Below are positions 7,148 through 13,224 of a DNA stretch of 18,476 nt, piece by piece. The translations under genes were made by a program, and so were the position numbers. Source of the stretch: Candidatus Pelearchaeum sp. (GTDB lineage: Archaea > Thermoproteota > Nitrososphaeria_A > Caldarchaeales > Caldarchaeaceae). Below the pieces are notes generated by a model. It worked only from the letters and a program-made list of their open reading frames with translations, was not told the origin of the DNA and did not search any database. The DNA is taken from assembly GCA_015520425.1 (NCBI GenBank), contig WAQC01000109.1, positions 1 through 18,476 of the forward strand, read 5' to 3'. Every line of letters starts with the position of its first letter. Within the stretch, counting starts at the first letter, position 1.

Positions 7148-8518
7148 TCATGCTATCTGTATAATTTTAACTATGTGAAACGGCTCATCTATGAGACCAT
7201 AGGTAAGAACCAGCGCCTCACCCTTACTTACCAAGCCCAGCTCAACGAGCTTTTTCTCAAGCTCGTTAAGCCCTTCGCCATATTCGTGAGACTCAACAGA
7301 TATTGGCTGTATTCCCCATAATATATTTAGCTTGCGCAAAACCTTCTTTGAAGGGGTAGCAGCATATACGCGTGTTTTTGGCCTGAAGCGTGAAATCCTA
7401 CGCGCCATACTTCCAGATTTTGTATATACCGCGAGAGTCGCGTCTAGACTTTCGGCAAGAGATACAACGCCCATTGCGAACCTATCACCCAGCACACTAT
7501 CCAACTTATACTCCTGCCTAGCCACCTCGCTTTCATAGCTCTCCACAATCCTACGAAGCCACCTTATAGCCTCAACAGGATACCTTCCTACGGCAGTCTC
7601 ACCTGTTAATAATAGAACATCAACACCCTCCCTAACGCTATTCACCACATCAACGACTTCGCTCCTAGTTGGAACAGGCGCATTAACCATAGAGCCCAGT
7701 AGCTGGGTCGCAACCATCACAGGCTTCCCAACAGCCAAACTAGCCTGCGTTATCTTGTTCTGTAGCTTTGGAACCTCCTCAAGTGAGAAGTACATTCCCA
7801 GGTCTCCGCGTGCTATGAGCACAGCGTCTGCAGCATTTACTATCTCGCTTATGTTGGCTACCGCTGATGGGGTTTCTATCTTGGCTATAATCTCAAGCTC
7901 ACCGCCGAGCTCGTTAATCTTCTCCCGCATTAAGGTCAGGTCACGCGCTCTACTTACAAAACTCATGCCGAGCAGGTCAAAATCTTCCTCAACAGCTATT
8001 TTCAGGGCTTCTGCATCCTCGCTGGACAGCTCCTCCACTGGGAACTCTTTTCCACGTATTACTATGGATTTACGGGAGGAGAGTACAAGCTCGGTAAGGG
8101 CTCTCACGCGGGCATTGTCTTCATTAACTTCAAGAACCTGTAACAGGGCGCGGCCGTCATCGGTTACTATCATATCTCCAGCCGCTAGTTGCTGGAAGAC
8201 ACGCTGCTCTGGGAGTGGTACTTCACGCTCATCCCGCGGGTTTCTCGCAAAACTCACCTCCTCACCCGCGGCGAGGTGTATCGGCTTCGGGAGAACACCA
8301 AGCCTTATGGAGGGGCCCTTAAGGTCTCCGAGCAGCGCCACCTCAATACCCAGCTTACCCGCTATCTCACGGATTCTCCTAGCCCAGCCGCGCCACAGCT
8401 CTGGACTACCATGACTGAAGTTTATCCGAAAGATACGGCAGCCCTCTAAGATTAGCTTCTCTACAACCTCATCAGACGCCGAGGCTGGTCCTATGGTCGC
8501 AGCTAGCTTCACCCTCAT
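7148..8518 (-). CDS. pyk: Pyruvate kinase
   Basis: Converts phosphoenolpyruvate and ADP to pyruvate and ATP in the cytoplasm, the last glycolytic step. The 456-residue length fits archaeal enzymes. Visible motifs: RINFSHG (Arg31, Asn33, Ser35), GDLKGPSIRLG at 64-74, IAKIETPSAV with Lys213 and Glu215, ARGDLGMYFSLEEVP with Asp239, the phosphate-loop Thr271, and PTRSEVVDVVNSVREGVD followed by LLTGETAVGRYP. The usual MLESM sequence reads LLGSM here, a mild departure. The C-terminal domain ends at the family's usual boundary. ATG at 8518 is clear and a TATA-like GTATTAATT lies near 8549-8557. The propeller gene follows 11 nt downstream, giving a probable two-gene operon. The aminotransferase gene upstream ends 50 nt away on the same strand. 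Confidence 0.97.
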   Translation of the reverse strand: MRVKLAATIGPASASDEVVEKLILEGCRIFRINFSHGSPELWRGWARRIREIAGKLGIEVALLGDLKGPSIRLGVLPKPIHLAAGEEVSFARNPRDEREVPLPEQRVFQQLAAGDMIVTDDGRALLQVLEVNEDNARVRALTELVLSSRKSIVIRGKEFPVEELSSEDAEALKIAVEEDFDLLGMSFVSRARDLTLMREKINELGGELEIIAKIETPSAVANISEIVNAADAVLIARGDLGMYFSLEEVPKLQNKITQASLAVGKPVMVATQLLGSMVNAPVPTRSEVVDVVNSVREGVDVLLLTGETAVGRYPVEAIRWLRRIVESYESEVARQEYKLDSVLGDRFAMGVVSLAESLDATLAVYTKSGSMARRISRFRPKTRVYAATPSKKVLRKLNILWGIQPISVESHEYGEGLNELEKKLVELGLVSKGEALVLTYGLIDEPFHIVKIIQIA

Positions 8519-8568
8519 AAACCAACTAGAGGTATTCTAACGTCATCAATTAATACATGATACCCCTA

Positions 8569-9885
8569 TCATTGTTTAGCCTCTTTTCTGGCGAAATCCT
8601 CAACAAGGCTTAGGAGCTTTTCTATATCTTCGCTGGAGTGCGCGGCCGAGACTGAGAAGACTGGCTTATCAGGCTTTAGGAAGAGTATTCCGTTTGATAT
8701 TAAATGGCGGAAGAAGCGCTTACAGCGCTCCACGTCCCTGGTTTGCGTAGCTGTCCTAACGTCGCGGGGTTTCTCTTGTGTGAAGTGTATTCCAAAAACT
8801 GAGCCAACTCCAGTTACGTGGGCTGTTATCCCATACCTTGCGAAGATTTCCCTAAGGCCTGAACGGGCTTTCTCCCCCAGTCCATCTATCTTCGGATACA
8901 CCTCACCCTTCTTGAGCTCTGATAACACCACATAACCAGCCCTGGTTGAGAGCGGATTTCCCGCGTAGGTTCCTCCATGGAAAACATTCTCGTAGGGCTT
9001 TCTTCCCTTGGTGTGGTCTAGCAACTCCATTATCTCCGCCCGACCACCAAACCCTCCAGCAGGGAAGACTCCACCCCCTATCGTCTTGCCAAAAACCGCC
9101 AGGTCTGGAATAACTCCATAATATTCCTGCGCACCTCCACGCGCGAGTCTAAAGCCCGTTATAACCTCATCAAAGATTAGCAGTATTCCCTCCTCATCAC
9201 ATAGCTCACGTAAGCCTTTTAGAAACTCCCTCTCTGCTGGGATGAATCCTCCAGCACCCATTATAGGCTCTATAACAATACACGCTAACTGCTCCTTCTT
9301 AGCTATCTTCCTCACACCATCAATATCGTTATACGGCAGAGCAATGGTATCGCTCAGCGTGTTTTCGGTTAATCCAAGTGAGGGTGGCTTGTCAAGCGGG
9401 GGATTGACAGCCTTATGAAGAGCATCGTACCCACCATGCCAGTTTCCCTCAAACTTCCCAATCTTGCTACGTTTGGTGTAAGCCCGCGCTAAACGTACAG
9501 CATACATGTTGGCCTCCGTCCCGCTGTTCGTAGCCCTAAAGAGCTCCACACATGGAGACATCTCAGAAATAATCCTCGCATGCTCAATCTCCCACTCATG
9601 ACAATACCCCAGATGCGCCCCAAGCTCTATCTGCTCACGCGCAGCCTCCAGAACAGGCCCGTATGCATGGCCCATTATTATGGCGAAGTGCCCCATCCAA
9701 AAATCAACATACTCATTACCATCAACATCCCATACCCTACTCCCCTTAGCCCTCCTAGCATACACCGGATACGGCTCCCAATACTTAACAGCATAAGTAA
9801 CGCCTCCTGGAAGATAGCGCCGCGCCCTCTCATACAACTGTTTAGAGATTATCGTTTTAGACTGATACTCCCCAGCCACTACCAA
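8569..9885 (-). CDS. Class III aminotransferase, glutamate-1-semialdehyde aminomutase-like
   Basis: A PLP enzyme of 438 residues. Visible features are NSGTEANMYAVRLAR (120-134, phosphate-binding), KFEGNWHGGYDALH, VIEPIMGAGGFIP, IFDEVITGFRLARGGAQ (Asp239 pairs with the PLP nitrogen) and FGKTIGGG with Schiff-base Lys267. The closest pattern is HemL, which makes 5-aminolevulinate for tetrapyrroles. However, NWHGGYD replaces the usual YHGHxD, and no heme or cobalamin genes are nearby, so a HemL paralogue acting on another amino acid or ketone is possible. The longest reading starts with TTG at 9885; a GTG two codons downstream is an alternative. A TATA-like CTTATTAACA at 9913-9922 suits either. 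It stands alone between tRNA-iMet and pyk. Confidence 0.9.
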   Translation of the reverse strand: MVVAGEYQSKTIISKQLYERARRYLPGGVTYAVKYWEPYPVYARRAKGSRVWDVDGNEYVDFWMGHFAIIMGHAYGPVLEAAREQIELGAHLGYCHEWEIEHARIISEMSPCVELFRATNSGTEANMYAVRLARAYTKRSKIGKFEGNWHGGYDALHKAVNPPLDKPPSLGLTENTLSDTIALPYNDIDGVRKIAKKEQLACIVIEPIMGAGGFIPAEREFLKGLRELCDEEGILLIFDEVITGFRLARGGAQEYYGVIPDLAVFGKTIGGGVFPAGGFGGRAEIMELLDHTKGRKPYENVFHGGTYAGNPLSTRAGYVVLSELKKGEVYPKIDGLGEKARSGLREIFARYGITAHVTGVGSVFGIHFTQEKPRDVRTATQTRDVERCKRFFRHLISNGILFLKPDKPVFSVSAAHSSEDIEKLLSLVEDFARKEAKQ

Positions 9886-9968
9886 ACCAGCTCACGTTAA
9901 ACAAGCTATTCTATGTTAATAAGTATGTAGGTGGTGGAAGATTTTCTTTTACAATTTATTACACATCC

Positions 9969-9980
9969 AAAAATAAAATT
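9969..9980 (-). terminator. Possible oligo-T terminator after initiator tRNA
   Basis: The minus strand reads AATTTTATTTTT starting about a dozen bases past the encoded CCA of tRNA-iMet, a T-rich stretch of the kind that ends archaeal tRNA transcription. No hairpin is needed or seen. Confidence 0.45.
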
Positions 9981-9991
9981 GAAGGAAGAGG

Positions 9992-10069
9992 TGGTAGCGG
10001 GGCCTCGATTTGAACGAGGGATCTCCGGGTTATGAGCCCGGCGGGTTAACCTGGCTACCCTACCCCGCT
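9992..10069 (-). tRNA. Initiator tRNA-Met(CAU), CCA encoded
   Basis: The mature body is 9995-10069 (75 nt), followed by an encoded CCA at 9994-9992. The acceptor AGCGGGG/CCCCGCT has an A1-U72 pair. The anticodon stem CCGGG/CCCGG holds three consecutive G-C pairs next to the loop CTCATAA. Both features mark initiator rather than elongator tRNA-Met. The T-arm is CCTCG-TTCAAAT-CGAGG. There is no intron. A palindromic TATA candidate GTTTATAAAC lies upstream at 10101-10110. Confidence 0.96.
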
Positions 10070-10100
10070 GTGTCCTTCATTATTCTGTTTGTTTGTGCGT

Positions 10101-10110
10101 GTTTATAAAC
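10101..10110. promoter_or_regulatory. Palindromic TATA-like element between tRNA-iMet and the ureohydrolase gene
   Basis: GTTTATAAAC reads the same on both strands. On the minus strand it is 32-41 nt upstream of mature tRNA-iMet, fitting a start about 10 nt before the mature end. On the plus strand it lies too far from the ureohydrolase ATG to give a leaderless mRNA, and that gene has its own candidate at 10136-10144. Confidence 0.5.
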
Positions 10111-10135
10111 TTGATTAGTGTATGGCCTTGTCAGT

Positions 10136-10144
10136 GTTTAAATC
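10136..10144 (+). promoter_or_regulatory. TATA-box candidate for the ureohydrolase gene
   Basis: GTTTAAATC is centred 27 nt upstream of the ATG at 10167. That spacing would make transcription start at or next to the start codon (leaderless), and it is one reason to prefer ATG 10167 over the in-frame GTG at 10158. Confidence 0.5.
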
Positions 10145-10166
10145 TTGATGTTATTGGGTGCGTGTC

Positions 10167-11144
10167 ATGTCGCGGAGGTATCTCTCTGAACCTCGTCTAG
10201 GTGGCTATAGGTTCTTCCCTGACCCTAATGTGCGTTGGTTGGGTGATGTGGTAAGGCGTTGGGATGGAGAGGAGAGGGTATGGCTTGCTATTCTTGGTGT
10301 GCCGTTTGACGGCGGTACTGTGTCGCATCGCAGGGGGTCTAGATACGCGCCATCAAGAATAAGGGAATACCTATACTCAAAGACCAATTACTTGGTTGAG
10401 CATGACAGCGAGATTGTGGAAGGAGTTTATGACTGTGGTGATGTGGAGGTGAATATAGTTGATTCCTCCGAAACTATGAGACGTTTAGCCGAGGTTGCTG
10501 ATGAGGTCTTTAAGAGCGCTGAGAATGTTCTAACTTTTGGCGGAGACCATTCTCTCACTTATGAGTTGATAAAAGCTGCTAGGAGAGTCAGCGGTGGTGA
10601 GATGGGGCTTATCCAGTTTGATGCTCATCACGATACGCGAACCGAGTGGGGGCAGCATAGCGGCTTTTGGCTACGGCGGCTACTTGACGAAAATGTGTTA
10701 AAAGGCGTTAATGTGGTCCAGATTGGAATACGCGGCTCTCTCTACTCTCGTCATTACATAGAGCACGTGAAGAACACGGGAATACGCTACGTAACAGTAT
10801 GGGATTTACGCACTAAGGGACTTGAACAGACTACGCGCGAAATTGTAAGATGGATGGGGGGAATTGAGTCTATTTACATTACTTTTGATATAGACGCGCT
10901 TGACCAGGCTTATGCTCCTGGTACAGACCATCCATCTCCAGGCGGGATGAGCTCGTGGGAGGCGATATACATGATTTACAGCTTTGCGTCATCGTTGAAT
11001 GCACGTTGGCTAGATATAATGGAGGTCTCACCACCCAATGACCAGCAAGACCAAACTACAAAACTCGCGGCAGAGTTGGCAAACCAATACATACATGCCA
11101 GACATAAGCATAAATCTTTAAGAACAGAGCATGGTGTAGTATGA
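10167..11144 (+). CDS. Ureohydrolase family protein (agmatinase/arginase-like)
   Basis: A Mn-dependent hydrolase that releases urea or a related product from a guanidino or formimino substrate; 325 residues, the family's usual size. The metal ligands are present in order: GGDHS (His128), DAHHD (Asp152, His154, Asp156) and FDIDALD (Asp241, Asp243), followed by MEVSPPND (Glu286). Departures from agmatinase: DIDALDQ has Gln where Pro is usual, the loop reads APGTDHPSPGG instead of APGTGTPEPGG, and QHSGFW replaces the common HGTxF. The metal site is therefore intact while the substrate pocket differs, so agmatine, guanidinobutyrate or another guanidine is possible. The TATA-like element at 10136-10144 fits a leaderless start at ATG 10167; GTG 10158 would add three residues. 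tRNA-Leu follows after 9 nt. Confidence 0.92.
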   Translation: MSRRYLSEPRLGGYRFFPDPNVRWLGDVVRRWDGEERVWLAILGVPFDGGTVSHRRGSRYAPSRIREYLYSKTNYLVEHDSEIVEGVYDCGDVEVNIVDSSETMRRLAEVADEVFKSAENVLTFGGDHSLTYELIKAARRVSGGEMGLIQFDAHHDTRTEWGQHSGFWLRRLLDENVLKGVNVVQIGIRGSLYSRHYIEHVKNTGIRYVTVWDLRTKGLEQTTREIVRWMGGIESIYITFDIDALDQAYAPGTDHPSPGGMSSWEAIYMIYSFASSLNARWLDIMEVSPPNDQQDQTTKLAAELANQYIHARHKHKSLRTEHGVV

Positions 11145-11153
11145 TAAAGGGGG

Positions 11154-11270
11154 GCGGGGGTTGCCAAGCCTGGCCAAATAGCCCAGCCAAAAGCTGGGAA
11201 GACCAGCGGCGCAGGGCTTAGGACCCTGTCCCGAAGGGGTTCGTGGGTTCAAATCCCACCCCCCGCACCA
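11154..11270 (+). tRNA. tRNA-Leu(UAG) with a D-arm intron, CCA encoded
   Basis: The acceptor GCGGGGG (11154-11160) pairs with CCCCCGC (11260-11266), followed by A73 and an encoded CCA. The anticodon arm is CAGGG-CTTAGGA-CCCTG (anticodon UAG, reads CUA), with a 14-nt class II variable arm and T-arm GTGGG-TTCAAAT-CCCAC. The region between the D-stem strands GCC (11163-11165) and GGC (11208-11210) is about 29 nt too long for any tRNA-Leu. Removing 11178-11206 leaves an 85-nt class II tRNA with GG at 18-19 and A21. It follows the ureohydrolase gene by 9 nt and may be cotranscribed or use a TATA-like stretch inside that gene's end. Confidence 0.93.
11178..11206 (+). other. Probable 29-nt tRNA intron in the D-arm (about position 21/22)
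   Basis: The extra segment contains a strong hairpin, CCCAGC/GCTGGG (11182-11187 with 11193-11198). The best bulge-helix-bulge fit has central helix GGCC/GACC (11172-11175 with 11101+ i.e. 11101 is not used; partner 11201-11204) with three of four pairs, and bulges AA|A and AG|C. Moving the intron by one base to 11179-11207 gives a slightly more usual D-loop but no central helix. The boundaries are uncertain by about one base; the presence of an intron is not. Confidence 0.6.
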
Positions 11271-11292
11271 ACTAGAACTAAATTTAAGAAAA

Positions 11293-11330
11293 CATTTAGA
11301 GGAGTGAGAAATCTCTCTAATGCTTCTTTT
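11293..11330 (+). terminator. Possible terminator after tRNA-Leu
   Basis: CATTTAGAG (11293-11301) can pair with CTCTAATG (11315-11322) with one bulged T, followed by the T-rich CTTCTTTT. It lies 23 nt past the encoded CCA. The rest of the gap to 11420 is A/T-rich. A minus-strand T-run near 11388-11400 could end the convergent membrane-protein transcript. Confidence 0.35.
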
Positions 11331-11420
11331 GTTCTAACGAAGTTTATGTATGATTTAGATTCCTAATACATTCTAGAGATTTTTCTGAGAAAAATAATGA
11401 GGTCTTGAATATGAGGGGTG

Positions 11421-11696
11421 TTATTGTTCTTGTTTTTCTTGCTGTTGTTGTTCTGTTTTCTTTAGTTCTTCCTCTAGTTCCTTCTCAATCTCTTCTATTG
11501 GTTTGGGTGGTGGTGTTGTTGCTAGTGTGTAGCCTATCCATGCCAGTATTCCCAGTATTCCTGCTACTGCTACGAATGCTGTGAGCTTGAGTATGATTTG
11601 CCAGAATTCTGTGAGGAAGACTATCCATCCGTATATTAGTATTCCAGCTATGCTGGCTAGGAGTATGATTACACCAAGCGCTTGGTCGCGGTTCAT
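11421..11696 (-). CDS. Small two-helix membrane protein with charged, Gln-rich tail
   Basis: 91 residues. Two hydrophobic segments (about 8-30 and 33-59) form a helical hairpin. A proline linker (TTPPPKP) follows, then a strongly charged helical tail (IEEIEKELEEELKKTEQQQQ) likely to be exposed and perhaps coiled-coil. With two membrane passes both termini lie on the same side, probably the cytoplasm. I do not recognise a family. The ATG at 11696 is about 30 nt from a minus-strand TATA-like TTTATAGG (11722-11729), suggesting a leaderless mRNA. It is divergent from the winged-helix pair that begins 90 nt away, so the two transcription units could be co-regulated. Confidence 0.8.
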   Translation of the reverse strand: MNRDQALGVIILLASIAGILIYGWIVFLTEFWQIILKLTAFVAVAGILGILAWIGYTLATTPPPKPIEEIEKELEEELKKTEQQQQEKQEQ

Positions 11697-11721
11697 AGCT
11701 GGGCGTTGATGTATTTTGCTG

Positions 11722-11729
11722 CCTATAAA
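11722..11729 (-). promoter_or_regulatory. TATA-box candidate for the 91-residue membrane protein
   Basis: TTTATAGG on the minus strand is centred 30 nt upstream of the ATG at 11696, consistent with a leaderless transcript. No equally good element is obvious for the divergent plus-strand gene. Confidence 0.45.
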
Positions 11730-11786
11730 CTTAACTCGTGGCTTTAGGTCTTTTGATTAGCAGCCTTTAGGCGGGGATGTTGAAAC

Positions 11787-12248
11787 ATGGTGGGGAACAT
11801 CACGGTCCATATCAGGCATGGCGACACGGTGGCTGAGTTCTCAGGCGACTATGAGACTGTTTGGAGGAGTGTGAATAGATACTTTTCAGAAGTTTTGGGT
11901 CCCGTCAATCTTCTACAACGTCTTACAGGGGCGCAGGACGTTACTAGCTTGGCTGAGAAGATAGCTGGCCGTGTGTTAGTTGAGGGTGGTAGTGTTTCTG
12001 TGTTGGAGGAGGCCGAGACTAAGCGGAAGATAGCTCTCTGTCTCGCTGGTGCTTTTGTTGGTCATAGGCTAGGCTTGCTTGAGAGCGATGCTATGACCCC
12101 CAAGCAGGTTGCCTCGGCCACGCGGCTGAGCGAGAAGAATGCCGCCAATAGGCTGGGCGAGATGTGGAAGGCTGGGCTTGTCCGCCGAGTTGATGAGGGG
12201 AGATATGTCTTTACGGCGGCGCTTATGAAGCTAATTGAGGAGGAGTGA
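11787..12248 (+). CDS. Winged-helix protein, first of a tandem paralogous pair
   Basis: 153 residues in two parts. Residues 3-35 form a beta hairpin and helix (ITVHIRHGDTVAEFSGDYET, then VWRSVNRYFSEVLG). Residues about 75-153 form a winged helix-turn-helix (LAGAFVGHRLGLLES, LSEKNAANRLGEMWKAGLVR, RVDEGRYVF). The next gene has the same layout and matching positions (EF-G, VY-SV-RF; RLSEL--KGLIRR-D-G-Y), so the two arose by duplication. The C-terminal half resembles winged-helix proteins I recall from Thaumarchaeota genomes; no function is known to me. It may bind DNA, or the wing may serve protein contact. ATG 11787 has GGGG six to nine bases upstream. The stop is followed after one base by the next ATG. 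Confidence 0.88.
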   Translation: MVGNITVHIRHGDTVAEFSGDYETVWRSVNRYFSEVLGPVNLLQRLTGAQDVTSLAEKIAGRVLVEGGSVSVLEEAETKRKIALCLAGAFVGHRLGLLESDAMTPKQVASATRLSEKNAANRLGEMWKAGLVRRVDEGRYVFTAALMKLIEEE

Positions 12249-12249
12249 G

Positions 12250-12744
12250 ATGGCGGAGGATAAGCTGCGCGTGAGCATAAGCTATAAAGACCTACGGGCA
12301 GAGTTTGAAGGAAATCCAGCCGAGGTCTATGCCAGCGTCATAAGATTCCTTGAGAAGAACATACCCTCATACTCCCTGGCATCGCGGATAACCTACTCTA
12401 CAGACCTTCAGGAGCTGCTTGACCGTCTCTCCAGCATGATATCATACAATCCCGATGAGGGTGTCTTCTTCCTGAAGCCGCTCAGCTCGCTACCTACGGC
12501 TGACGCAGTTATCCTCTTCCTAGCCAAGCGTTATATTGAGCACGCGCTTGGTCTGAAAGACAGCCCCACAGCGGCGGCCTCTGAGATACAGGCAGCGATA
12601 GGCAAGCCTGAGAAGACGATTTCAGGTAGGCTGAGCGAGCTTTTGCAGAAGGGGCTTATCAGGAGGCTTGATAGGGGCGACTACACGATAACGGTCTTAG
12701 GCTTAAAGTCCCTTGTTGAGCTTCACTCCAAGGCAGCGCCCTGA
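12250..12744 (+). CDS. Winged-helix protein, second of the tandem pair
   Basis: 164 residues from ATG 12250. That start is preferred because GGAGGAGTGAG ends one base before it; a longer reading from 12235 would run into the previous gene. The layout copies the first gene: N-terminal hairpin and helix (RVSISYKDLRAEFEGNPAEV, then YASVIRFLEKNIPSYSLASR), a middle segment (ELLDRLSSMISYNPDEGVFF) and a C-terminal winged helix (EKTISGRLSELLQKGLIRRL, DRGDYTITVLGLKSL). Translational coupling implies equal amounts, and a heterodimer is possible. The 3' end overlaps the convergent third winged-helix gene by 22 bp. A role with NurA-HerA is suggested only by proximity. Confidence 0.88.
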   Translation: MAEDKLRVSISYKDLRAEFEGNPAEVYASVIRFLEKNIPSYSLASRITYSTDLQELLDRLSSMISYNPDEGVFFLKPLSSLPTADAVILFLAKRYIEHALGLKDSPTAAASEIQAAIGKPEKTISGRLSELLQKGLIRRLDRGDYTITVLGLKSLVELHSKAAP

Positions 12745-13151
12745 GCACCGTATTGCGTGTTTTTCTCACGGCTTGACTCTATGTAGAGATAACTCCTAGC
12801 CTCGCCTTCGCGTCTCATAAGCCCCTCTCTAACCATGTCCAGCAGGACATGCGCTATAGCTGTCCTATCATAGCTAAAGCCGCGGCGCGCCAGCTCTGAA
12901 GCAACCTCGCCGAGGCTTCTAGGCTTGGAGAACCAGCCCTCACCGAGAAGCTCCTCAACAATACGCCTACAAGTCATGGCTCGCTGCTCTTTCCGCTCGG
13001 CAATCTGGGGCTGCTCGCTCTGCGCAGCTATTCCAGCTGCCTTGATGGCGGAGACCACGTTCCTTACAGCTTCTTCTAGCTGGTCTGGCGGTGCTTCCAC
13101 CTCTACGGTGGTGTTTCCGATGGTTATTCTTACTTTTATTGTGCTGTTCAT
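12723..13151 (-). CDS. Third winged-helix protein, divergent from nurA
   Basis: 142 residues. The N-terminus (IKVRITIGNTTVEVEAPPDQ, then LEEAVRNVVSAIKAAG) has the same hairpin-plus-helix plan as the tandem pair. Residues about 60-130 form a different winged helix (RRIVEELLGEGWFSKPRSLG, EVASELARRGFSYDRTAIAH, VLLDMVREGLMRREG, then YLYIESS). That pattern recurs as a DNA- or protein-binding module in archaeal and bacterial proteins. ATG 13151 lies about 30 nt from the AATATAAA element it shares with nurA, so it is well placed to regulate nurA-herA or itself. Its 3' end overlaps the second tandem gene by 22 bp in antisense. Family membership beyond winged-helix is not assigned. Confidence 0.85.
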   Translation of the reverse strand: MNSTIKVRITIGNTTVEVEAPPDQLEEAVRNVVSAIKAAGIAAQSEQPQIAERKEQRAMTCRRIVEELLGEGWFSKPRSLGEVASELARRGFSYDRTAIAHVLLDMVREGLMRREGEARSYLYIESSREKNTQYGAQGAALE

Positions 13152-13178
13152 GCCACATCTTGACCATCATGCACAACA

Positions 13179-13186
13179 TTTATATT
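13179..13186. promoter_or_regulatory. Shared TATA element of a divergent promoter
   Basis: TTTATATT on plus reads AATATAAA on minus. It is about 30 nt upstream of the ATG of the minus-strand winged-helix gene (13151). It is also about 25 nt upstream of a likely nurA transcript start near 13208. The only other TATA-like string in this 73-bp gap is weak, so one box may serve both directions. Confidence 0.5.
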
Positions 13187-13224
13187 CAATACAATACCAC
13201 CAATAAACCAGGAGAGTGGAGCTG

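Noticed and set aside
7755..8414. A 219-codon plus-strand open frame opposite pyruvate kinase
   Set aside because: Ser/Arg-rich translation typical of an antisense shadow; pyk motifs on the other strand are complete.
11168..11194. Apparent duplication GCCTGGCCAAA / GCCCAGCCAAAA in tRNA-Leu
   Set aside because: The second copy is explained as one side of the intron hairpin; the match is short and imperfect.
12235..12249. A longer start for the second tandem winged-helix protein
   Set aside because: It would overlap the end of the previous gene, whereas a strong GGAGG sits just before ATG 12250.
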